The notes: generated from the sequence alone by a model not told the origin. A stretch of 64,000 bases of DNA from Persicitalea sp963803495 (GCA_963803495.1 CAWDMP010000002.1:2914001-2978000); one strand, 5' to 3'. Counted from the stretch's first letter, positions 29,501 through 38,301 are shown. Translations and numbers: made by a program.

Positions 29501-29745
29501 CCAGGACGTCATCAACTTTCCGAACCGCCTCAACGCTGAGCTACTCGACTTGCGCGGCCGCGCAAGCAACCACGACCCGCGCCCGACGGCGGGCGTGAAA
29601 GGACCGCTTGGCTGAACTACTGGCCGAGTGGAATACGCACAAAACGGCGATGCAGAAAATCGTGCGCGAGGACGTCGCCAAATTCAACGCCGACTACGAA
29701 GCGAAGCGGTTACCGGCGGTGTATATCAAGGCGGGGGAGGAGTAG
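26561..29745 (+). pseudogene. Sortilin/VPS10-type beta-propeller protein with four frameshifts
   Basis: ATG 26561 gives a Sec signal (MQKRYAFTLLFLFLTTLTFAQ) followed by MKWRNIGPFRGGRSVASVGVP, the start of a large secreted BNR-repeat protein. Asp-box-like repeats occur across the gene (YKSTDAGKTW, YRSADGGKTW, YKSTDGGDTW). The frame shifts near 26942 (+1), near 26972 (+1), near 29256 (-1) and near 29600 (+1). Reading through them restores GEHPIRGVMTSHGDG, LPDPRLDATLADY and DRLAELLAEWN, as expected for the family. The total would be about 1060 residues. Surface or periplasmic glycan or peptide handling is the usual guess for the family. Confidence 0.8.
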
Positions 29746-29750
29746 GGGCA

Positions 29751-29779
29751 AGAAAAGAAAAACCTTCGGCTTTCTTTTA
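29751..29779 (+). terminator. Possible terminator after the VPS10-type pseudogene
   Basis: AAAAGAAAAACC and GGCTTTCTTTT pair imperfectly around TTC and end in a T tract, just past the stop at 29745. Confidence 0.5.
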
Positions 29780-29848
29780 GAGAGGTTCCAACCATTTGAC
29801 GCGATATCGAATCTATTTACGTATCAAATGAATCTAACTTTCAAAAAC

Positions 29849-30214
29849 ATGAAATCAGTTTTTGTATTAATCTTGTTGACTGGCCTGTTTTCTTGCAAAA
29901 AAGATTCTGTCGAAAGCGGAGCCACTACCTGCGGAGTCAATAATTCAATCAAGGACTTGCCCTGGTTGAGGGAGGCAATCGAAAAACCCCTATTCGCTGG
30001 CCGGACCAGAGTGTTCAAAGGACTCTACGAAGGCGAGACTGTCTTCACAATTGACGTGTTCATCGGACCCGACGGTAACCCAACATCAACGTATAGATGT
30101 GACGGCTCGCTACTTTGCTCCGTTTCATATACCATTGCGGGGCCTATCGGCAATTGTGATAAACTGCCCGGAATAATTTATGATGGGAAATTGATCTACG
30201 ACAGTAAGAAGTAG
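29849..30214 (+). CDS. Small lipoprotein with DLPWLRE motif
   Basis: From ATG 29849 the 121-residue product starts MKSVFVLILLTGLFSCKKD, a lipoprotein signal with lipobox LFSC. The mature part includes IKDLPWLREAIEKP, a motif I recall from many Bacteroidota lipoproteins of unknown function. It also has a beta-type segment with paired cysteines (YRCDGSLLCSV). An ATG at 29828 would add seven residues. It is followed by a short perfect hairpin (GCTTTCG/CGAAAGC, 30218-30241) with no T tract. Confidence 0.75.
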   Translation: MKSVFVLILLTGLFSCKKDSVESGATTCGVNNSIKDLPWLREAIEKPLFAGRTRVFKGLYEGETVFTIDVFIGPDGNPTSTYRCDGSLLCSVSYTIAGPIGNCDKLPGIIYDGKLIYDSKK

Positions 30215-30284
30215 CAATGCTTTCGTAAGGATTATCGAAAGCAGCAAGATATTAGTCTATCATTTGGCCTTGACTTTCTAGTAT

Positions 30285-30720
30285 ATGAAAAGTGCCCTGA
30301 CTTTTTTTACAATAATTCTCCTGCTAGGCTGTAAGCGCGATGAAAGATGTAGATCCAGGGCTAATCACTCAGATCGAGTACAGCAACACAATCGGAATTT
30401 CAGGCGCTACTTCTACTATCATCATTAATCCGCAAATGGAAAAATTCGATTACAGAGGTATAACCAATAAATGCGAACGGCCCATAACTTCGGCTGAGTG
30501 GAATAGTTTGGTAGAGGGCTTTAACTGGAAGGAATTCAAAAAATCTAAATCAATCACCGAATCCGTTTGTTGCGATCTTGGAGGCGGCGGCCTCAAGGTA
30601 ACGATGGAATCAGCATCCCACGAAGTAACCTGGACACAACCTTTGCCGAAAGGTGTCCAGGTAGAATTGATTAGAAAGCTTAGCGAGAGATGGGGCAACC
30701 TTGGAAGAACCTGCCGCTGA
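30285..30720 (+). pseudogene. Small lipoprotein gene with frameshift after the signal peptide
   Basis: ATG 30285 encodes MKSALTFFTIILLLGCKRD, a lipoprotein signal, but this frame then loses sense. One frame over, ATG 30340 starts KDVDPGLITQIEYSNTIGIS and stays open to 30720, giving a coherent mature domain with SVCCDLGGGGLKVTMESASHEV. Joining the two needs one base change in or near 30333-30345. Without it the mature domain has no export signal. It lies downstream of another small lipoprotein gene. Function unknown. Confidence 0.6.
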
Positions 30721-30907
30721 TATTCGCCAGCACGACTTAATCAGCCACAACTCCAATCTAATTCGGCACGTTTTTTGGTTTGAGGTCGTTATGAAAACGC
30801 CGAAGACCTATTCCATAACTACGAAACCTTTGGTGTATCCGGCCTACCTTATGGTGAGTGAGTCGCGTCGACGCACTGGGACATTTCGTAACTCAAATCT
30901 AAAAAAA

Positions 30908-31474
30908 ATGATCCGTCTACTCGTAGGAGCTGTTCTAGCCATCACCCTCATATTCTTGTTCACCGCTTTGCGCTCCGAGACTTTCGTGCCGCGTGAGAAG
31001 CCCGCCAAAGTCGAATGGCTCACCGTGGAGCAGGCTTTTGCCCTCAACCAGCAGCAGCCCCGCAAAATGCTTATCGACGTATACACCGACTGGTGCGGCT
31101 GGTGCAAGGTGATGGACCGCGAAACCTACACCGACCCGAAGGTGGTCGAGTACATCAACCAGCACTACTACGCCGTCAAGTTCAACGCCGAGCAGCGCGA
31201 TGATGTGAAGCTGGGCGACCAGACGTTCAAGTTTGTGCAACAAGGCAACAGCGGCGTGCACGAATTTGCGGCCAGTCTCTTGCAAAACAAACTCAGCTAC
31301 CCCAGCACGGTGTTTTTGGACGAAAAACTACAAATGATTCAGCCACTTCCGGGCTATTTGAAGGCCAAGGAATTCCACGAGATCATCACTTTCTTCGGCG
31401 GGGATTTTTATAAAACCGTCGCTTTCGATAAGTACAAGATCGAAACCTACCCACAGACTTTCGGCGGGAAATGA
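30908..31474 (+). CDS. Thioredoxin-fold protein, membrane-anchored or exported
   Basis: The 188-residue product from ATG 30908 begins with a membrane segment (MIRLLVGAVLAITLIFLFTAL) and then a thioredoxin-like domain with active site WCGWCK (Cys63, Cys66). After it come NAEQRDDVKLGDQTF, SYPSTVFLDEKLQMIQPLPGY and FFGGDFYK. It should act as a thiol oxidoreductase in the periplasm. An upstream extension to 30701 overlaps the previous gene and is not coding-like. It stands between the broken lipoprotein gene and the histidine kinase gene. Confidence 0.85.
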   Translation: MIRLLVGAVLAITLIFLFTALRSETFVPREKPAKVEWLTVEQAFALNQQQPRKMLIDVYTDWCGWCKVMDRETYTDPKVVEYINQHYYAVKFNAEQRDDVKLGDQTFKFVQQGNSGVHEFAASLLQNKLSYPSTVFLDEKLQMIQPLPGYLKAKEFHEIITFFGGDFYKTVAFDKYKIETYPQTFGGK

Positions 31475-31567
31475 GTTGCCGGTAGGCTTTTGAAGTGATG
31501 CCTCAGGTGGGTTTTTAGAAGAAAACCTGGTAATTTGTCGCCAGTTCTACCACTCAACGCTCACTGT

Positions 31568-33385
31568 ATGCAAAAACCTCACCTCCTTTTCATGGTAGTG
31601 CTATGCATTTTTGGATCGGGTACGCTCAAAAGTCTTGCCCAAATCCCCGACGCCTACCACACGGCTGATTCGCTGCTCAACAGCCCCAACGACTCCCTGC
31701 GCTTTCTGGCGTACACCAAGCTGGCAACCAACAGCGCTACGTTCAACGGCGATTTTGCCGCCGCCGACAGCCTGCTGGCGCGGGCCAGGGCCATTGATGC
31801 CCACCAGACATCGGACTACCTGAAAGCCATGCTCCTCTTCGAGTCGGGCGTGGTCGAGACGGTCCGCGAAAACTTCCCGGCCGCTACCCGGCTACTCCAG
31901 GGAGCCTACGATGGATTCAAGAAGGCAAACGCGCAGATGAAGCAGGTGCAAGCCCTCACGAGGCTGGATATGGCCTATTTCAACGCCGGAGAGTACGAAC
32001 TGGCCAAAAAATATGCTCTGCAGGCGCGCGATTTGTTGGAAAACAACCCCTCCCTTCCCCGGGATCTGCTGGGACACAACTACAATGAACTTTCCAATAT
32101 TTACGGCATAACCGGCAACCAGGCCGAGTCGTTGAAATACATCAACAAGGCGCTGGCGATCTACGATAGCGTCGGAGACGAAGGGGCGAAGTATGTTTCA
32201 CTGTTCAATTCGGGCATCATCCTCCGGAAGATGGGGCGCCCCGAGGAATCGCTGGCTCGGTTCAGGCAGTTCGAAACGTTTGTCAACCGAATCAAAGACG
32301 ATTATTACCTGGCTAGTTTTTACGGTGAACTGCCGAACACGCTGCTCGACCTGAAACAGAATGAGGAAGCTTTGCGCGTCAACGACCTGGGTTTTGAATT
32401 ACTACGCAAAAACCCCGCAATCAGAAACTTCGAACTTTTGCAGGCGTTCCATACCAACGCCCACAAAATCTACGCCGCAAAAAACGATTACCAAAAAGCC
32501 TACGAGCACTATCGGTTCGCTACGCAGTATACCGACAGCCTGAGCAGTCTTGACAAAAAGAAGGAAATCGCCCGGCTCGAAACGCAATTTGAGACCAAAC
32601 ACAAGGAGGAGCGCATCGCCGAGCTCGATGCCCTGAGCGAAGCCAGGCAGAAGCAGGTACTTATTTTGGGTGCGTTTCTGCTGGCGCTGTTGGCCTTTCT
32701 GGCTTTGTTTTATTGGCAATACCGCCGTTTACAGCGTAGCAAGGAAAAGATCAGCGAGCAGTCGGAGCAGATGAAGCTACTGATGAAGGAGCTGCACCAC
32801 CGGGTCAAGAACAACCTGGCGATTGTGTCGAGCCTCTTGAAACTACAATCCAATCGGATTGGGGATGAGTCGGCGGCCAAGGCGGTGCGCGAAGGCCAGC
32901 AGCGCGTGGAAGCGATGTCGCTAATTCACCAGCGGCTGTACCAAACCGACCTGCTCACGTCGATCAACATGCGCGATTACATCGTGGACCTGTGCGAGAA
33001 TCTGATGACGGCCTACGGCTATGCCCGCGACAACTTCGACCTGCAGCTCGACATCGAGCGGGAGGAATTGGACGTCGATTTGGCCATTCCGTTGGGTTTG
33101 ATCTTGAATGAATTACTAACCAATGCCTTCAAGTACGCCTACCATGACGTGCAGCGCCCCATGCTGACCGTTTCGCTGACGGGAAAGCGCGACCTTACGC
33201 TCGAGATAAAAGACAATGGCCCCGGCATCGATCAGGCCGAATGGCAGCAAAAAACCGGCTCATTCGGCAAGCGCCTTATCAAAAACCTCAGCGACCAGAT
33301 CGGCGGCAAGTACCAAATCGATAACGATGAAGGTACCCACTACCAACTCCATATTTCCGAAGAGTCGTTGCGCAAGGCAGCGTAG
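31568..33385 (+). CDS. TPR sensor histidine kinase (HisKA_2 type)
   Basis: The 605-residue product has a signal peptide (MQKPHLLFMVVLCIFGSG). Periplasmic TPR repeats follow to about residue 330 (NYNELSNIYGITGNQAESLKYINKALAIYDSV). After a short coiled coil there is a membrane segment near 375 (LILGAFLLALLAFLALFY), then a HisKA_2 dimerisation domain with ELHHRVKNNLAIVSSLL (likely phospho-His410) and a HATPase_c domain (LNELLTNAFKYAYHD, DNGPGID). It is followed 66 bases later by a LytTR response regulator, its probable partner. The signal is unknown. Confidence 0.92.
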   Translation: MQKPHLLFMVVLCIFGSGTLKSLAQIPDAYHTADSLLNSPNDSLRFLAYTKLATNSATFNGDFAAADSLLARARAIDAHQTSDYLKAMLLFESGVVETVRENFPAATRLLQGAYDGFKKANAQMKQVQALTRLDMAYFNAGEYELAKKYALQARDLLENNPSLPRDLLGHNYNELSNIYGITGNQAESLKYINKALAIYDSVGDEGAKYVSLFNSGIILRKMGRPEESLARFRQFETFVNRIKDDYYLASFYGELPNTLLDLKQNEEALRVNDLGFELLRKNPAIRNFELLQAFHTNAHKIYAAKNDYQKAYEHYRFATQYTDSLSSLDKKKEIARLETQFETKHKEERIAELDALSEARQKQVLILGAFLLALLAFLALFYWQYRRLQRSKEKISEQSEQMKLLMKELHHRVKNNLAIVSSLLKLQSNRIGDESAAKAVREGQQRVEAMSLIHQRLYQTDLLTSINMRDYIVDLCENLMTAYGYARDNFDLQLDIEREELDVDLAIPLGLILNELLTNAFKYAYHDVQRPMLTVSLTGKRDLTLEIKDNGPGIDQAEWQQKTGSFGKRLIKNLSDQIGGKYQIDNDEGTHYQLHISEESLRKAA

Positions 33386-33451
33386 CGGATCGACGGGGGA
33401 AGGGTGGACGGGGGACGGGTTTTTACGGAAAAACAAACACATCGACAATCT
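33386..33451. repeat. Composite spacer between kinase and regulator genes
   Basis: The spacer contains a G-rich 21-mer (33392-33412, GACGGGGGAAGG...) identical to one at 38307-38327, followed by an A-rich leader (AAACAAACACATCGACAATC) directly before ATG 33452. The same two-part layout is seen at 38302-38382 between unrelated genes. Confidence 0.7.
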
Positions 33452-34228
33452 ATGTCCTCAATCCGTATCCTGCTCGTAGAAGACGAAGCCATCTTGGCGA
33501 TGGAAATGAGCGAGACGCTCGAAATGGAGGGCTACGAGGTAGTAGGGACAGCGGCAGACGGGCGGCGGGCGCTGGAAATTTTCCGGGAAGCGCAAGTGGA
33601 CCTGCTGCTTTGCGACATCAACATCAAAGGCGATTGGGACGGCATCGAAACCGTGCAGCATCTGATGGCCGTGCGGCCCGTGCCGGTGATCTACCTCACG
33701 GCTTTTTCGGACGCTGATACCATTCAGCGGGCCAAGAGTACTTACCCGGCGGCTTACATACCGAAGCCCTATAATCTGACCAGCCTACGCATCTCAATCG
33801 AAATGGCGATCAATAATTTCGCTTTGCGCAGCGCGCCGTCTTTAGCCGAAGGACCCAAACTGGTCAAGAATGATACCCTGCCCGGTAGCCCCGACCGCGA
33901 TTCGATTTTGCAAGTCGAGGATGCTATTTTTATCAAGAATAACTACCGTTTTGTAAAAATAACGCTCCGCGACATCAAGTACATGGAGGCGGAGAACAGC
34001 TACACCATTATCAATACCTCCGACCAGAAGATTGCCCTGAGAATGCCGCTGAGTGGGTTTCTGGAACGACTGGCAATGCCGCGGCTGGTCAGGACGCACC
34101 GCTCGTTTGCCGTCAACCTCGACCGCGTGGATTCGTTCAACGACTATGAACTGCGCATCGGCGAGCAGGATATCCCACTCGGGCGAAACTACAAGGAAGA
34201 CTTTCTGAGGCACTTCAACTTCCGCTGA
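33452..34228 (+). CDS. LytTR-family response regulator
   Basis: The 258-residue product has an N-terminal receiver domain (MSSIRILLVEDEAILAMEMS, phospho-acceptor Asp55 in LLLCDINIKG, YLTAFSD, YIPKPYN). The C-terminal LytTR DNA-binding domain has DIKYMEAENSYTII, MPLSGFLERL, LVRTHRSFAVNLDRV and LGRNYKEDFLRHF. ATG 33452 is used because it starts right at the receiver domain. It is almost certainly the partner of the upstream histidine kinase. The target genes are unknown. It is convergent with the 34245-35519 gene, only 16 bases apart. Confidence 0.93.
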   Translation: MSSIRILLVEDEAILAMEMSETLEMEGYEVVGTAADGRRALEIFREAQVDLLLCDINIKGDWDGIETVQHLMAVRPVPVIYLTAFSDADTIQRAKSTYPAAYIPKPYNLTSLRISIEMAINNFALRSAPSLAEGPKLVKNDTLPGSPDRDSILQVEDAIFIKNNYRFVKITLRDIKYMEAENSYTIINTSDQKIALRMPLSGFLERLAMPRLVRTHRSFAVNLDRVDSFNDYELRIGEQDIPLGRNYKEDFLRHFNFR

Positions 34229-34244
34229 CGGTACTTACCCCAAC

Positions 34245-35519
34245 CTACCCACGCACGATTTTCTCGATGTCGATGGCGTAAATCTGCCGGCCCAGCCCTG
34301 CCTCGTGGGTCGAATCGAAAAACACGCGGGTACCCTGCTGATTGCTTCGGGGGTGCAGGTCGCAACGGTACTCGCCCGTATATTTTTTGGGCGACAGGAA
34401 TTTGCCCAAGATCACCTTACGCTTGCTGGGAATATGGTAGAGGTAGAGCGTCTGCATCCGGTTGGCGTCGGGGTAGGTGTCGTTGAGTACCCATTCGTTA
34501 TTGGTGTCAGGGATGTAGGTATTGTGACCGTTAACGAGCATAGCCTCCGGCCCGATGTGCGTTCGGGTTTGGGTTTTGTCTTCCATCAACCAGAAGCCGT
34601 CCTTCTCGCCGACGGGCCTGGTCCAGGCCAGGATGCGCGTCGGACCGTCCCAGATAATGTGCGACGTATAACCCGAGGGATCGATTACGTAGCGATCTTT
34701 GCCCGTATCGGTATCCATCGTCACCATGCGGGTGATGAAGGGCGTGGTAAGTACGCCGTCCTGCTCCTCTACCTTATGCCGCCAGCGGTTCAGAAACAGC
34801 ATCCGCTTGCTGTCAGGGCTGATGAGCAGGTGATTGAACCAATGCCAGTAGTTGCTCACATCCTCGCCCAAGTGCGGAATGGCCGCCATCTCGGCCAACG
34901 ATAAGAGCACCATGGACTTGCCCGTTTTCAGGTCCATTCTATAAATCCCGATTTCCTTGGGCGCTTTTTCCTTCTCATAGCGGTCGGCGATGCCTACGTA
35001 GCCGTAGCCGGGGCGTAGGTTCTGGATGCGGTTGAACTCGGTACCTACGGCAAACTCGCCATTGGGGGCCAGCGCGTAGATCGCCTTGGGTAGTATGCGC
35101 TCCTTGCCAGTTTTGATGTTGTGGGTTCGACTTCTGAAAGCCCCATCGATGCGGTCGTTCCAAATCACCTCCTCACTCGAGCCGGGCAACCATTGCAACA
35201 TACAGCCCTGCTGCCAGCCCCAGGAATTTGAGGTACCTAGCTTACGCCATTTGTTGTTATTTTCAAGATCGATGAGGCCGATCTCGAGCATGTCGTCAGG
35301 ACCGGGCGTGCGGCCTTCGAAGGGCGGGCGCATCCCCAGCGCGTAGCGGCCCGTGGGGTCGATTTGTAGTTTGTCGTAATAGCCAAACCAATGGAAGTGC
35401 TTTCCGTCCGTAATGCGCTCGACCGGGTAGTCGGCGTGCGGAAAAAAAGTAGAAGCGGGCCACGTGGATAGCACCAGGCCTCCCGCCAAACTATTCTTGA
35501 TAAATGCTCTTCTCTCCAT
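34245..35519 (-). CDS. Tat-exported beta-propeller protein
   Basis: The 424-residue product has a Tat-like signal (MERRAFIKNSLAGGLVLS). Its beta-propeller-like body includes HWFGYYDKLQIDPTGRYALG, WQQGCMLQWLPGSSEEVIWND and LISPDSKRMLFLNRW. The pattern recalls oligogalacturonate-lyase-like propellers, but the catalytic His set is not clear enough to claim lyase activity. It may bind or cleave an acidic sugar in the periplasm. No partner gene is adjacent. Confidence 0.78.
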   Translation of the reverse strand: MERRAFIKNSLAGGLVLSTWPASTFFPHADYPVERITDGKHFHWFGYYDKLQIDPTGRYALGMRPPFEGRTPGPDDMLEIGLIDLENNNKWRKLGTSNSWGWQQGCMLQWLPGSSEEVIWNDRIDGAFRSRTHNIKTGKERILPKAIYALAPNGEFAVGTEFNRIQNLRPGYGYVGIADRYEKEKAPKEIGIYRMDLKTGKSMVLLSLAEMAAIPHLGEDVSNYWHWFNHLLISPDSKRMLFLNRWRHKVEEQDGVLTTPFITRMVTMDTDTGKDRYVIDPSGYTSHIIWDGPTRILAWTRPVGEKDGFWLMEDKTQTRTHIGPEAMLVNGHNTYIPDTNNEWVLNDTYPDANRMQTLYLYHIPSKRKVILGKFLSPKKYTGEYRCDLHPRSNQQGTRVFFDSTHEAGLGRQIYAIDIEKIVRG

Positions 35520-35617
35520 CTGCGTTTTTGTTTTTTTTAAAACTACCCTTCCCTGCGAAGACGCGGACGGTGCCTACTCCCCACTACCAAAATCCGACGA
35601 AAGCAGATTGGGCGGTG

Positions 35618-36844
35618 TCACTGAAAGTCATCCATGACTTCCGTAATCGGGCGGGTGTTTTCATAAAAAGACAGGATGCGCGTCAAAATACCCTCCACCA
35701 CGGCATCGGGGCAAGAAGCGCCGCAGGTGAGCAGAATGGTGGTAGGTGCCTGATGAGGCAAGTATCCTTCCGTCGTGATTTCCTGCTTGCTAAGCCGGTC
35801 GAAGTGCCGGATGAGCGAGTGGCTCAGAATCTTTTCGGCCGACGAAATGAAGTAGGTAGGCAGCTTGTCCTCGCACAATTCCACGAGGTGCGAAGTGTTT
35901 GAACTGTTGTAGCCGCCGGCCACGATGGCCAGGTCGGCCGGGTGCGTCAGGAGCGCGTAGGTGGCATCCTGGTTGTCGTTGGTGGCGTAGCAAAGCGTGT
36001 CACGGGTGTTGGCAAAATGCGTGTCTACGTCGCCGGGCTCGATCTGGTAATGCCGGATCATTACTTTTTTGAGATAGTCGGCGATGCCTTGCGTGTCGGA
36101 GGCCAGCATGGTCGTCTGGTTCACGACGCCAATGCGCCTCAGGTCGCGGGTAGGGTCGAAGCCCTCGGAGTACTGCCCGGCAAATTCTTCGTAGAAATCC
36201 GCTTTCGGACTTTCGCCCGTGATGTAGGTCGCGAGCCGTTCGGCCTGCTCCATGTTTTTGACTACCACCGTCGGGCTGCCCTGCTGGCTGTGCGAAAAAG
36301 TAGCGCGGGTTTCCTCGTGCATCGGCTTGCCGTGTACCACGACGGTGTACTCCTTCTCGCCGATTTGCGCGGCGCGGTTCCAGACTTTCTCCACGAACGG
36401 ACAGGTCGTATCGTACTGGTAGGCATCAATGCCCAGGGCCGAAAGTTGCGCCTGTATCTCGACCGTCGTACCGAAGGCGGGTACCACCACCACATCGTCG
36501 GACACCAATTCGGTCCAGGGAATGAGTTGGTTGCCCTTGGTATCCATGATGAACCGCACGCCGCGCGCCTGCAAATCCTGGTTAACATCGGGGTTGTGGA
36601 TCATTTCGCTAAGCAGGAAAATACGCTTGCCCTCGTTTTCCGAAATGGCCTTGTAGGCAATCTCGATGGCATTCTCGACCCCGTAGCAAAATCCAAAATG
36701 TCGCGCAATTAGAAACCGCACCGGACCAAAATCAAGTACTGTCGGTTTGAAATCGCGTTTCAATTTATCGGCCTTGCGCCGGAATTCCTTGATCGGCGTG
36801 ATGATGCCGCTTCGGTAAAAACTGGGTATGTCGAAGGTTTTCAT
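35618..36844 (-). CDS. ispH: 4-hydroxy-3-methylbut-2-enyl diphosphate reductase
   Basis: The 408-residue product is the longer Bacteroidota form of IspH, the iron-sulfur enzyme for the last step of the non-mevalonate isoprenoid pathway. The three cluster cysteines lie in ARHFGFCYGVENA, YDTTCPFVEKVW and LLTCGASCPD. VVHGKPMHEET and VNQTTMLASDTQ are also conserved. The ATG at 36844 is preferred; an upstream in-frame start at 36859 adds five residues. The leader contains a perfect hairpin and a possible -7 element, listed separately. Intact. Confidence 0.95.
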   Translation of the reverse strand: MKTFDIPSFYRSGIITPIKEFRRKADKLKRDFKPTVLDFGPVRFLIARHFGFCYGVENAIEIAYKAISENEGKRIFLLSEMIHNPDVNQDLQARGVRFIMDTKGNQLIPWTELVSDDVVVVPAFGTTVEIQAQLSALGIDAYQYDTTCPFVEKVWNRAAQIGEKEYTVVVHGKPMHEETRATFSHSQQGSPTVVVKNMEQAERLATYITGESPKADFYEEFAGQYSEGFDPTRDLRRIGVVNQTTMLASDTQGIADYLKKVMIRHYQIEPGDVDTHFANTRDTLCYATNDNQDATYALLTHPADLAIVAGGYNSSNTSHLVELCEDKLPTYFISSAEKILSHSLIRHFDRLSKQEITTEGYLPHQAPTTILLTCGASCPDAVVEGILTRILSFYENTRPITEVMDDFQ

Positions 36845-36859
36845 TTGTTTAGTTGGCAA

Positions 36860-36883
36860 TGGACCGCGCGGGCGGCCCCGAGT
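36860..36883. repeat. 24-bp repeat, left copy (inverted relative to 37704-37727)
   Basis: This is the exact reverse complement of 37704-37727 over 24 bases; the core reads GGACCGCGCGGGCGGCCCC. It lies just upstream of ispH. Both copies are followed by a GTTGATAGTTGACAG-like word next to a gene start. Confidence 0.8.
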
Positions 36884-36909
36884 TGATAGTTGACAGCGGT
36901 GCGCTTTCC

Positions 36910-36933
36910 GTTGTTGGTGTTTTCACCAACAAC
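36910..36933 (-). promoter_or_regulatory. Perfect hairpin in the ispH leader
   Basis: GTTGTTGGTG and CACCAACAAC pair perfectly around a 4-base loop. It lies about 65 bases upstream of the ispH start and just downstream of a -7-like TATCTTTG on the minus strand (36958-36951), so it would be transcribed at the 5-prime end of the leader. Confidence 0.45.
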
Positions 36934-37028
36934 CTCCACCAACGCTACCACAAAGATAGGCAACTCAAAAAACAACGTGTACCTTCGAAGCTTTGTTCGC
37001 TTCGGTTTTGGAATGAAGTATTGATACA

Positions 37029-37071
37029 AAAAGCCGCCCCGCTCAGGAATAATCCAGGCGTGGCGGCTTTT
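37029..37071. terminator. Bidirectional terminator after the 37084-37491 gene
   Basis: Arms AAAAGCCGCC (37029-37038) and GGCGGCTTTT (37062-37071) pair perfectly with T tracts in both directions. It lies 13 bases past the lipoprotein stop, between that gene and ispH. Confidence 0.75.
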
Positions 37072-37083
37072 ATCTTGTTACGA

Positions 37084-37491
37084 CTATTTCAGTTTTACCG
37101 AAGATAGTTCAAACGGGATACCATCGATGTCTATCACCCCGTAATCAGTTTTGGTGTTAACCTTCGCAGTGCCGCTAAATGTTATTGCCAAACTATCTTT
37201 CTGGAAAGCCTCAGGAAGATTGCATGGCAAAATGCCCGTATTTGTCAAACCGTTCGGAATATTGCGCACGTAAGGACAGTCTTCACAATTCAAAACAGCA
37301 ATCCCATATCGGTCAGGGTGCTGTCCAGGAAAATGATTGATTTTATAGATGTATCCTTCCGCATCATTGTATTCTCGAAGTGTCACATGGCCAGGTGACA
37401 GATCGCACCCTTCTGGCTTCATGGTGTCGTTATTGACGCAACTTCCAAAGCACCCTATTAGAATGCAAAGTATTAGTTGTGCTCTTTTCAT
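37084..37491 (-). CDS. Small lipoprotein, cysteine-rich
   Basis: The 135-residue product has a lipoprotein signal (MKRAQLILCILIGCFGSC) and a mature part with several cysteines (EGCDLSPGHV, VLNCEDCPYVRNIP, GILPCNLPEAF). The latter may form disulfides. The C-terminus is beta-rich (LAITFSGTAKVNTKTDYGVIDIDGIPFELSS). It has its own terminator. I do not recognise a specific family. Confidence 0.75.
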   Translation of the reverse strand: MKRAQLILCILIGCFGSCVNNDTMKPEGCDLSPGHVTLREYNDAEGYIYKINHFPGQHPDRYGIAVLNCEDCPYVRNIPNGLTNTGILPCNLPEAFQKDSLAITFSGTAKVNTKTDYGVIDIDGIPFELSSVKLK

Positions 37492-37703
37492 GATTTCTCA
37501 AATTAAATTTCTCAACTATCTTTCAATAACCAAGATTCAAATCTTTAGCAAAAGGTTGGAACGTATTTTTTTTAACGCAAAAAAACGATACCCCCATGCA
37601 ACGCCCCGCCCCAACCCACGCTCTTTACCCCAGAACGTTCAAACAACGGATAGCACAAACAGGAAGACCGCTGGCAAGAATCCAGTTATTCAAGCCACTG
37701 TCG

Positions 37704-37727
37704 ACTCGGGGCCGCCCGCGCGGTCCA
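37704..37727. repeat. 24-bp repeat, right copy
   Basis: Exact inverted copy of 36860-36883. It lies 23 bases upstream of the TTG start of the ECF sigma gene and is followed by CCACTATCCACTGTCAACT, a word seen in variants at 4928, 36884 and 49141. Confidence 0.8.
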
Positions 37728-37749
37728 CTATCCACTGTCAACTAAATTT

Positions 37750-38301
37750 TTGAAAACCAAACTGTACCCTGACCGACACGTCGAATTGGTGGAGCGCTGC
37801 AAACGCGGCGACCAGCGGGCGCAGCATGAGCTGTACCGTCACTACGCCAAGGCGATGTACAACGTCTGTATGCGGATGCTGAACCACGTCGGGGAGGCTG
37901 AAGATACGTTGCAGGAAGCGTTCCTGGACGCCTTCGCGCACATCGGGCAGTTCCGGCAACAGTCGACGTTTGGAGCGTGGCTGAAACAAATCGTGGTACA
38001 CAAGGCCATCAACCAACTCCGCAGCCGCAAAATGCAGTGGGTAGAACTCAGCGAGTGGCAGGCCCACCACGAAGCCGACTACGCCGAAGTACCCTGCCCC
38101 GACGACGACACCGACTACGAAGTGGAGCGTGTGCGCCATGCGATGCAAAACCTGCCCGAAGGTTATCGCGTAGTACTTACGCTTTACCTTTTCGAGGGCT
38201 ACGACCACGAGGAAATCGGTGAAGTACTGGGCATCAGCGAAGTTACCTCCCGCTCGCAGTACATGCGGGGGAAAAAGAAGCTGGTAGAGATGATGAAGTA
38301 G
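37750..38301 (+). CDS. ECF-type RNA polymerase sigma factor
   Basis: The 183-residue product has sigma region 2 (ELYRHYAKAMYNVCMRMLNHVGEAEDTLQEAFLDAF split across helices) and region 4 (LPEGYRVVLTLYLFEGYDHEEIGEVLGISEVTSRSQYMRGKKKL). The start is TTG 37750; no ATG lies in a better place. It is followed by a membrane anti-sigma-like protein and a DUF4097-like protein, a typical Bacteroidota cell-envelope stress arrangement. Confidence 0.92.
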   Translation: MKTKLYPDRHVELVERCKRGDQRAQHELYRHYAKAMYNVCMRMLNHVGEAEDTLQEAFLDAFAHIGQFRQQSTFGAWLKQIVVHKAINQLRSRKMQWVELSEWQAHHEADYAEVPCPDDDTDYEVERVRHAMQNLPEGYRVVLTLYLFEGYDHEEIGEVLGISEVTSRSQYMRGKKKLVEMMK

